Shown: positions 1-5,103 of the stretch, one piece after another
Numbering within the stretch: position 1 is the first letter of the stretch
How the letters are laid out: the number at the start of each line of letters is the position of its first letter
Assembly (NCBI GenBank): GCA_013041835.1
Contig: JABDRH010000166.1
Span: 1 to 5,103 of the forward strand
Direction: 5' to 3'
Length of the DNA: 5,103 bases
DNA from: Desulfatitalea sp.
GTDB taxonomy: Bacteria > Desulfobacterota > Desulfobacteria > Desulfobacterales > Desulfosarcinaceae
Made by a program: the position numbers and the translations under genes
Notes under the pieces: model-generated
The model's input: only the letters and a program-made list of their open reading frames with translations
The model's database searches: none
Told to the model about the DNA's origin: nothing

Positions 1-1
1 A

Positions 2-193
2 AGCGATCGTCGGCCAGATGCGCACGAGCGGCATTCCGGACATCTCAGACGAAGCGAGCGCGCCGGCCGCCTCCGGTACGTCGCTTTGTGGATCGTGCCA
101 GTCAGCGCAACAGCCCGGTTCCGCGCCGGCCGCGCCGATCAGGAACAGGACGCCCACCAAAATCACAATTGCTCTCGTTACTTGCATTGTCAT
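2..193 (-). CDS. Secreted protein of unknown function, N-terminal part (runs off left edge)
   Basis: This open frame starts with ATG at 193-191 and stays open for 64 codons to the left edge, so only the N-terminus is present. A strong Shine-Dalgarno sequence, AAAGGAG on the minus strand (200-206), lies 6 bases upstream of this ATG. That favours it over the in-frame ATG two codons later. The N-terminus is a classic Sec signal peptide: a short n-region with one Arg (residue 7), a hydrophobic core at about residues 8-20 (AIVILVGVLFLIG), and a likely signal peptidase I site after AAGA (residue 24). There is no lipobox, so it is probably not a lipoprotein. The mature part begins EPGCCADWHDP, with adjacent Cys28 and Cys29, then an Ala/Ser-rich stretch and MPLVRIWPTIA at the edge. 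I do not recognise the family. Being exported, it acts in the periplasm or outside the cell. It follows the histidine kinase in the same direction after a 197-base gap, so it may have its own promoter. Confidence 0.72.
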   Translation of the reverse strand, partial: MTMQVTRAIVILVGVLFLIGAAGAEPGCCADWHDPQSDVPEAAGALASSEMSGMPLVRIWPTIA

Positions 194-199
194 AGCGAA

Positions 200-206
200 C
201 TCCTTT
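200..206 (-). promoter_or_regulatory. Ribosome binding site of the left-edge secreted protein
   Basis: On the minus strand this reads AAAGGAG, with a 6-base spacer to the ATG at 193. It is the best Shine-Dalgarno match I found in the window, and it decides both the start and the reality of a gene that is otherwise cut by the edge. Confidence 0.75.
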
Positions 207-229
207 ATTTTTGCCTGTACGCCACCCCT

Positions 230-254
230 GCGATTCCTTTAAAGAGCGAATCGC
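230..254. repeat. Inverted repeat GCGATTC / GAATCGC in the leader of the secreted-protein gene
   Basis: The perfect 7-base arms are at 230-236 and 248-254, around an 11-base loop that contains the palindrome CTTTAAAG. It sits about 36 bases upstream of the ATG at 193. No T-run follows on either strand, so it does not look like a rho-independent terminator. It could be an operator or an RNA hairpin in the 5' leader. Chance is also possible for arms this short. Confidence 0.35.
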
Positions 255-268
255 GATATGGGACTATC

Positions 269-390
269 TTCTCAGGCCGGCGCGTGTTTGGAATCACCCT
301 TTAGTGTGAATGTTGGAATGATTTTTGTCTGCCCCCCTCATAGGGTCTCGGCACAAAACGAATCCACATTTTCTTCAAGTCGCCTGAGAA
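269..390. repeat. Widely spaced 9-base inverted repeat spanning the kinase/secreted-protein spacer
   Basis: TTCTCAGGC (269-277) is matched exactly in inverted orientation by GCCTGAGAA (382-390), with 104 bases between the arms. The right arm abuts the stop codon of the histidine kinase (391-393). No T-run is associated with either arm. The role is unknown; it could be a pair of regulator sites, or chance. Confidence 0.3.
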
Positions 391-3300
391 TCAAGGCATG
401 AGGGCCTTGTGCACTTTTATTGCCAGGTCTTTGTTGGAAAACGGTTTTTGAATAAAGTTCACGCCGGCATCCAGGACGCCCCGATGGGCGATGACATCAG
501 CAGTATAGCCGGACATAAACAGGATTTTCAGCTCCGGATAAAGGGTGTGCAGTTGATCTGCCAAGTCTCGGCCGTTCATCTCAGGCATGACCACATCGGT
601 AATCAGCAGATGGATCTGACCCGCATGCTGTTTGGCCAAGTCAATGGCCAGGCCGGGGCTCCGGGCCTCCATTACCCTATAACCCAACCTTTCGAGCATC
701 GTTTTCGCGAGCTTTAAGATGGATCCATCATCTTCGACGATTAGAACGGTCTCACCTCGTCCGCAAGGGGGTTCGGCTGCACAGGACGCTTTTTGCTCCG
801 CGGCGTCGCCGGCATGACGCGGCAAATAAATCCTGAAAGTGGTGCCCTGCCCGGGTTCGCTGTAAACATTGATAAAGCCGTCGTTCTGCTTGACGATTCC
901 GTAGACCATGGCCAATCCAAGGCCGGTGCCTTTTCCGACCCCCTTGGTGGTGAAAAAGGGCTCAAAAATTTTTTCCGAGGTTTCCCGGTCCATGCCGCAG
1001 CCATCATCGCTAACAGCCAGCGTGACGAAATCGCCGGGTGAAAACCCGGTGTGGTCGGCGCAGTAGGCCGCATCAAAGGTCATTGTTTCCGTTGCGATGA
1101 TAATTTTACCCACATCGGTGATGGCGTCCCTGGCGTTGACGCATAAATTGGCCAGCATCTGGTCGATCTGGGTCGGGTCCATGGATACCGGCCACAGTTC
1201 GTTTCCGGGCAGCCAAACCAGGTGAATATCTTCTCCGACTAGCCGCCGCATGATCTTTAGCATTCCTTCTATGGCGGCGTTTAAATCGAGTACTTCGGGC
1301 GCAATAGTCTCCTTGCGGGCAAAGGCCAGCAATTGACGGGTGATATCTCTTGAGCGACCGGCGGCATTGTAGATCTCTTTCAAATCGCCATGCAGCGGAT
1401 CTTCCGGTTTCACCTTGTTCAGCGCCAGTTCCGCATAACCGAGGATGACGCTGAGGATATTGTTGTAATCGTGAGCCACGCCGCCGGCCAGCCGGCCCAC
1501 CGACTCCATCTTCTGAGCCTGGATAAATTGGGATCTCAATTTTTCTTGCTCTATTTCCTGCTGTTTGCGAATCGTGATATCCCGCACAATATGCGTGATC
1601 GACTCGATATTGCCGGCCGCATCCAGTACCGGCCAGGCGCCCAATTCATAGAAGCGGCCGTTTTCCTCATGCTCACTGGAACATGGCTTTCGAGTCTTTA
1701 TACTTTCTTCACAGGGACAGCCACACATCGGGGCGTTCGTACCGTGAAACAGCTCATAGCATTTTCGTCCGATAATCTGCTCTTCGGGCAAGCCCAGCGC
1801 CAGGCATCCGGCTGCGTTGATTTTCAAAAATTCATGTTTCCCGGAAATGACGCAAACGGTGTCCGATATGGCGTTAAATGTATTGAGCCATACCCGATTG
1901 GATAGGAGAATTTGCGTATCCGCTCGCTGGCGGTCGGTGACGTCGAGCACGAACCCATACCAGACAGTGCCCCCGTCCGCCTGACGCGACGGCATGAACC
2001 GGCTTTCAATCCAGACCGCCCCCTTTTTCGGGTGGTTATAGCGGAATTCGCTATTCCAGGGAGAAAGCGAACGGGCTGATTCGATAATTTGGTCGCGTAC
2101 ACGCGGCAGGTCCTGCGCATGGATCCTCTTGCGTACGTCGGTCGCATCCTGCGCCAATTGTTCGGGCGCCAGGCCATAGACCTCTTCGATGGCGGGGCTT
2201 GCATAGGGAAAGAATGCCGAGCCGTCCGGTTTTCGGCTAAACATGCAGATAGCGCCGGGTGAAACGGCAACGATTTTAGCGAACTTGTTTCTTTCTTCCC
2301 GCAACTTATCGGCGGCCAACTTGCGCTCGGTGATGTCCGAAACAATGACCTGAACTGCAGGTCGACCATTATAGGTCAGCGGCGAAGCCATCACCTCCAC
2401 ATCGATCGGTATGCCGTCAAGTTTTATATACCTGTCCTCGACAGGATAAAGCCCCGTTTCACCGGCCATCATTCTTTGAATCCGGTCCCGGGCTTTTTCA
2501 AGACCATCCGGATGGATAATCTCGGCAATCGGCTTACCGATCAATTGGTCGTCAGATTTCGCGCCCAATATCCGCAATCCAACCGGATTGGTGAACACGA
2601 TTTTGCCGTCCTGATGAACGGCGATTCCAATCGGCGCAACCTCGAGCAGGTTTCGGTAGCGCGCCTCGCTCTCTTGCAGGGCCAAAGCGGCCGCCTTGCG
2701 CTCACTAATATCGAAAATCACCGAATAGAGCGAATCGCGATCCCCTATACCAATCGGGCCGCTGTACACCTCCACGTCGTGCTCCGTTCCATCGGCCAGG
2801 CGATGACGGAACTCGAAATGGTTACGCCGATTCGTCCGCGCCAGGTTCATCTCCTCCTGGATTTGAGCCGGTGTCAAGATGTTGATATCCGAGATGTTCA
2901 TGCGGGTCAGGGTCTCTTTTGACCAGCCATAATAGGCACAGGCCGCCGGATTTGCGTCCATGATCGCCCCGTCGGCAGGGTCGATGACCAGCATGACCGC
3001 GTGATTGTTCTGGAATAAGCTGCGGAACCGTGCTTCGCTTTCCAATAATTCCTTCTCAATACGTTTGCGACCGGAAGTATCCTCGATGATCGAAATGGAA
3101 GTGCCGGAATGGACAAGCTCCTGGAATGTCTTGCCAAGCAATTCTTCCCGCGCACAACCTAAGATGGCGCACAGCTTCTGGTTAACCCTAATAAAGCGGC
3201 CGCCGGGGGAAACGTGAGCGATCCCGACAGCAGCCTGCTCGAACGTGGTGCGTAAACTTGTCTCACTCCGGCGCACGGCTTCCTCCATCTGCTTACGTTC

Positions 3301-3666
3301 GGTGATGTCCTCCGGAAACAGGATGACGCCACCGATTTCACCAGACGCTTCATACCACGGCTGGATCTGCCAGCGTATCCTGTCCGTCTCGCCATCCGCC
3401 CGGGGAAAAAGATCCTCTTCACAGCTTTGCGTTGCTCCCGCCAGGCAGCGCTGATGAATCTCTTTCCAGCATTCTGGAATTTCAGGAAACACGTCATAAT
3501 GAGAGCGCCCGATAAGATCCTGATTTTCCAACTTATAATCCGATAGGAACCGGCGGCTCGTCATGATATACCGCATGTCCCGATCGAACATGGCGATGGG
3601 CGCAGGCGCGTTCTCGACAAATTGTTTGAGCAGTGCTCTATTCCTTTGTTTCTTCCTCATCCCCAA
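391..3666 (-). CDS. Multi-PAS hybrid sensor histidine kinase with C-terminal receiver domain
   Basis: This is a hybrid two-component kinase: it autophosphorylates on a His and passes the phosphate to its own C-terminal receiver. The frame opens with TTG at 3666; an in-frame ATG two codons later (3660) is the more likely start, and neither has a good Shine-Dalgarno sequence. A TGA lies upstream in frame, so no longer N-terminus is possible. PAS modules lie at about residues 12-125, 137-200 (short, apparently deleted), 210-323, 335-449, 457-580 and 588-702, most ending in a D-I/V-T/S-x-R linker (DITERK, DISERK, DVTDRQ, DITIRK). The kinase core follows: H-box [10 protein letters not shown] with His732, N-box with Asn844, G1 box DDGCG (887-891), F-box FEPFFTTK (901-908) and G2 box GKGTGLGL (911-918). 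The receiver (about 972-1088) has acidic Glu978/Asp979, phosphoacceptor Asp1024 ([10 protein letters not shown]), Ser1052 and Lys1074, so it looks active. No transmembrane helix or signal peptide is visible, implying a cytoplasmic sensor. PAS 6 carries a Cys/His cluster (residues 636-662) that may bind a metal or sense redox state. The signal and downstream partner are unknown. Confidence 0.95.
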   Translation of the reverse strand: MGMRKKQRNRALLKQFVENAPAPIAMFDRDMRYIMTSRRFLSDYKLENQDLIGRSHYDVFPEIPECWKEIHQRCLAGATQSCEEDLFPRADGETDRIRWQIQPWYEASGEIGGVILFPEDITERKQMEEAVRRSETSLRTTFEQAAVGIAHVSPGGRFIRVNQKLCAILGCAREELLGKTFQELVHSGTSISIIEDTSGRKRIEKELLESEARFRSLFQNNHAVMLVIDPADGAIMDANPAACAYYGWSKETLTRMNISDINILTPAQIQEEMNLARTNRRNHFEFRHRLADGTEHDVEVYSGPIGIGDRDSLYSVIFDISERKAAALALQESEARYRNLLEVAPIGIAVHQDGKIVFTNPVGLRILGAKSDDQLIGKPIAEIIHPDGLEKARDRIQRMMAGETGLYPVEDRYIKLDGIPIDVEVMASPLTYNGRPAVQVIVSDITERKLAADKLREERNKFAKIVAVSPGAICMFSRKPDGSAFFPYASPAIEEVYGLAPEQLAQDATDVRKRIHAQDLPRVRDQIIESARSLSPWNSEFRYNHPKKGAVWIESRFMPSRQADGGTVWYGFVLDVTDRQRADTQILLSNRVWLNTFNAISDTVCVISGKHEFLKINAAGCLALGLPEEQIIGRKCYELFHGTNAPMCGCPCEESIKTRKPCSSEHEENGRFYELGAWPVLDAAGNIESITHIVRDITIRKQQEIEQEKLRSQFIQAQKMESVGRLAGGVAHDYNNILSVILGYAELALNKVKPEDPLHGDLKEIYNAAGRSRDITRQLLAFARKETIAPEVLDLNAAIEGMLKIMRRLVGEDIHLVWLPGNELWPVSMDPTQIDQMLANLCVNARDAITDVGKIIIATETMTFDAAYCADHTGFSPGDFVTLAVSDDGCGMDRETSEKIFEPFFTTKGVGKGTGLGLAMVYGIVKQNDGFINVYSEPGQGTTFRIYLPRHAGDAAEQKASCAAEPPCGRGETVLIVEDDGSILKLAKTMLERLGYRVMEARSPGLAIDLAKQHAGQIHLLITDVVMPEMNGRDLADQLHTLYPELKILFMSGYTADVIAHRGVLDAGVNFIQKPFSNKDLAIKVHKALMP

Positions 3667-3693
3667 GTTTAAACAAATGGGAAACGTTCACAA
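3666..3693 (-). promoter_or_regulatory. Possible sigma70-like promoter giving a (near-)leaderless kinase mRNA
   Basis: On the minus strand, TTGTGA (3688-3693) and TAAACT (3666-3671) are separated by 16 bases, each matching the -35/-10 consensus at 4 of 6 positions. The -10 element would end only 5 bases before the ATG at 3660, so transcription would begin at about the start codon. This would fit the absence of a Shine-Dalgarno sequence. Matches this weak often arise by chance in AT-rich DNA. Confidence 0.2.
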
Positions 3694-3776
3694 CACTTTT
3701 TTGGGAAAAATTAGCCTCTCCCATTTTTGAGTGGGACATTTTCAGGTGCGCTGGAACGTTTTAGTCGGGAAGTGAG
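3677..3776 (+). repeat. Cluster of degenerate TGGGA...TTTTAG-like direct repeats in the spacer
   Basis: Read on the plus strand, related motifs recur: TGGGAAACGTTCA (3678), TGGGAAAAATTAG (3702), TGGGACATTTTCAG (3732) and TGGAACGTTTTAG (3752), with a weaker CGGGAAGTGAG at 3766. The copies at 3732 and 3752 are exactly 20 bases apart and agree at 9 of the first 11 positions. An inverted copy of the TGGGA core (TCCCA, 3719-3723) makes a 5-base stem with TGGGA at 3732-3736. Arrays like this can be binding sites for a regulator, or the repeated end of a decayed insertion sequence. No transposase gene or target duplication is visible. The cluster lies directly upstream of the kinase start and overlaps the weak promoter. 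Confidence 0.4.
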
Positions 3777-3863
3777 TGCGCAGACCCCAACGTATTTATG
3801 CGACTGCGATTGACCCCCGAAAGGGCCGGTGCGGATTGAGGACGTTTTTGATTCTTGCTTTGA

Positions 3864-5063
3864 TTACTCAGCCCGCAGGGCCTCGATGGGATCTAACCGT
3901 GCGGCATGCCGTGCGGGCAGAACGCCGGCCAGCAGACCGATCACAGCGGCCAGTGATTCGGCCAGAAGAACGAAATGCCACGGGGTGTACGTGGGCAGGG
4001 CGGGAACGACTCGTCCCAGAAGCCAGGCGCCGCCCGCGCCGAACAGCAGTCCCACCAGCCCTCCCATGGCCGCCAGCGCCACGGCTTCACCGATGAACAG
4101 CATCAGCACCTGCCGCCGATCCGCCCCCAAAGCCCGCAGCAGGCCGATCTCGGCGGTGCGCTCATGCACGGCGATGGTCATTATGGTGAGTATGCCCACG
4201 CCGCCCACCAGCAATGAAATGCCACCCAGGGCGCCAACGGCCAGGGTAAGCACATCGAGGATGGAACCGAGCACTGCCAGCATCTGGTCCTGTGTCACGA
4301 TACTGAAGTCCTCTGCGCCGTGCCGGGCGATCAGCAGTTGTTTGACCCGGCGGGCGATCTCCTTGGAATCACTGCCGGCGGCATAGATCAGGTCGATTTC
4401 CATCAAACCGCTGAGGTTGAACAATGAAAGGGCACGGGCGGCGGGGATGAAAACGGCATCATCCAGGTCCAATCCAAGCATCTGCCCCTTGGCGGCCATG
4501 ACCCCCGCGACCCGGTAGTGTTCGCTACCGATGCGGATGCGGCGTCCCAGGGGGTTGGCCGACCCGAAAAGCTCTTTTTTCACCCGGCTGCCCAACACGG
4601 CGAACGCCCTGGCCGCCCGGGGATCGTCATCGGGCAGAAAGCGGCCCAGGGCCACTTGCATTTTCCACACTTCGCGAGCAGACGATCCGACGCCGAAGAC
4701 ATAGGTGCGCCGGCTGCGACGGTCAAATTCCACGGCGGCATTGCCCTGGACCATGGGCACCGCGGCGATAATCCGGGGCACTCTCTCAATGGCCGATACG
4801 TCGGTCAGACTCAACGGCCTAACGTTACTGATCACGCCACCGGGAATGCCTGAGGTGTTGGTCTTTCCCGGCATGACCGCGATCAGGTTGGTGCCGAACT
4901 GGGTGAACTCAGCCAATACATAGCGATGCACCCCCTCGCCCAGAGAAGTCAGCAGCACCACGGCCGCGATCCCCACGGAGATGCCCAGCGCCGTGAGGAA
5001 GCTGCGCAGCCGGTGGCCGGCCACGGCCTGAATCGAGAGTGTGATGGTGTCACGCAGGTTCAT
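3864..5063 (-). CDS. MacB/FtsX-family ABC transporter permease
   Basis: This is the membrane subunit of a MacB-type ABC system, a family that couples cytoplasmic ATP hydrolysis to movement of substrates in the periplasm (macrolides, peptides or lipoproteins) rather than transport through a channel. At 399 aa it has the usual length of a stand-alone permease without a fused ATPase. The architecture is typical: TM1 at about residues 21-41 (TALGISVGIAAVVLL), a large periplasmic MacB_PCD domain at about 45-265, then TM2 at about 269-298, TM3 at about 320-350 and TM4 at about 363-385. The cytoplasmic loop after TM2 has the family signature HERTAEIGLLRALGADRRQV (300-319). The C-terminus LPARHAARLDPIEALRAE is also diagnostic. 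ATG at 5063 is the only plausible start: no in-frame ATG, GTG or TTG lies further upstream in the window, and a G-rich tract precedes it. It probably forms an operon with the gene ending at 5075, which may be its ATPase or adaptor. The substrate cannot be read from the sequence. Confidence 0.93.
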   Translation of the reverse strand: MNLRDTITLSIQAVAGHRLRSFLTALGISVGIAAVVLLTSLGEGVHRYVLAEFTQFGTNLIAVMPGKTNTSGIPGGVISNVRPLSLTDVSAIERVPRIIAAVPMVQGNAAVEFDRRSRRTYVFGVGSSAREVWKMQVALGRFLPDDDPRAARAFAVLGSRVKKELFGSANPLGRRIRIGSEHYRVAGVMAAKGQMLGLDLDDAVFIPAARALSLFNLSGLMEIDLIYAAGSDSKEIARRVKQLLIARHGAEDFSIVTQDQMLAVLGSILDVLTLAVGALGGISLLVGGVGILTIMTIAVHERTAEIGLLRALGADRRQVLMLFIGEAVALAAMGGLVGLLFGAGGAWLLGRVVPALPTYTPWHFVLLAESLAAVIGLLAGVLPARHAARLDPIEALRAE

Positions 5064-5065
5064 TT

Positions 5066-5076
5066 CACCCCCCCCT
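5066..5076 (-). promoter_or_regulatory. Unusual G-run Shine-Dalgarno region of the permease
   Basis: On the minus strand the leader reads AGGGGGGGGTG, followed by AA and the ATG at 5063. An uninterrupted run of eight G (5068-5075) stands where a Shine-Dalgarno sequence belongs, and can still pair in part with the 16S rRNA tail. Such a tract is prone to slippage, which would alter the spacing to the start codon without touching the permease frame. Confidence 0.4.
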
Positions 5077-5103
5077 AACGCCGCGACAGCGCCGCCACCG
5101 GAT
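5075..5103 (-). CDS. C-terminal end of an upstream gene (runs off right edge)
   Basis: On the minus strand, one frame from the right edge reads PVAALSRR and ends in TAG at 5077-5075, 11 bases before the permease ATG. This spacing is what is expected of the preceding gene in an operon, and in this family that is usually the ATPase or a MacA-like adaptor. A second frame (ending RGVRGG, with TGA at 5067-5065, one base before the ATG) cannot be excluded. With only eight or so codons visible, the product cannot be identified. Confidence 0.4.

Noticed and set aside
18..304. Two plus-strand frames of 74 and 72 codons at the left edge
   Set aside because: They oppose the minus-strand signal-peptide gene, which has a strong SD and coherent N-terminal architecture; the plus-strand frames have neither.
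331..346. Possible terminator after the kinase (CCCT-ATG-AGGG on the minus strand)
   Set aside because: The stem has only four pairs, and is followed on the minus strand by GGGCAGACAAAAA, not a T-run.
1390..1905. Plus-strand frame of 171 codons opposite the kinase
   Set aside because: It lies entirely antisense to the well-supported PAS/HisKA coding region and has no domain signature.
1824..2369. Minus-strand frame of 181 codons in another phase inside the kinase
   Set aside because: It is fully nested within the intact kinase frame, whose PAS motifs continue through this stretch, so this is a shadow and not a frameshifted gene.
391..3666. Membrane-bound sensor with a periplasmic domain
   Set aside because: No hydrophobic stretch long enough for a transmembrane helix is visible in the kinase; the N-terminus goes directly into a PAS domain.
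3820..3840. Possible terminator hairpin after the permease (ACCCCCGAAAGGG...GGT)
   Set aside because: The stem is short and bulged, and no T-run follows on the minus strand, so it does not support a rho-independent terminator.
3776..4386. Overlapping plus-strand frames of 106 and 185 codons opposite the permease
   Set aside because: They are antisense to a clearly conserved permease, are rich in Arg, Pro, Ser and Ala as expected of high-GC shadow frames, and show no recognisable domain or convincing ribosome site.

Overview
The window carries one transcriptional direction only. All four supported genes, two of them cut by the window edges, read leftwards on the minus strand. In order of transcription they are: the last few codons of an unidentified gene at the right edge; a complete MacB/FtsX-type ABC transporter permease (399 aa); a complete large hybrid sensor histidine kinase with several PAS domains and a C-terminal receiver (about 1090 aa); and the first 64 codons of a small secreted protein that runs off the left edge. 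Every longer plus-strand reading frame looks like a shadow of these genes.

The organism is a Gram-negative-type bacterium with moderately high GC. Long soluble PAS-rich hybrid kinases with an HDYNN-type H-box, and a Cys-rich PAS domain of the kind seen here, are common in Desulfobacterota/deltaproteobacteria. That lineage is my best guess, but it is not proven by the sequence.

Right part (3864-5103): the permease begins 11 bases after the stop codon of the right-edge gene, so the two probably form an operon. In related systems a periplasmic adaptor (MacA-like) and a LolD/MacB-like ATPase are encoded next to such a permease. The window is too short to show which of these lies upstream. A 197-base spacer (3667-3863) separates the permease from the kinase. 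It is AT-richer near the kinase and contains several degenerate copies of a TGGGA...TTTTAG-like motif.

Middle (391-3666): the kinase has about six PAS modules, one of which looks internally deleted and one of which carries a Cys/His cluster. These are followed by a complete HisKA/HATPase core and an intact REC domain. No membrane segment is visible, so it is probably a cytoplasmic sensor feeding a phosphorelay. Its output partner is not in the window.

Left part (1-390): a 197-base spacer holding two inverted repeats leads to the Shine-Dalgarno sequence and start of the secreted protein. I see no RNA gene, CRISPR array, complete mobile element or convincing rho-independent terminator. Overall this looks like an ordinary signalling/transport neighbourhood. 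The oddities worth a second look are the truncated PAS, the Cys cluster and the two spacers.
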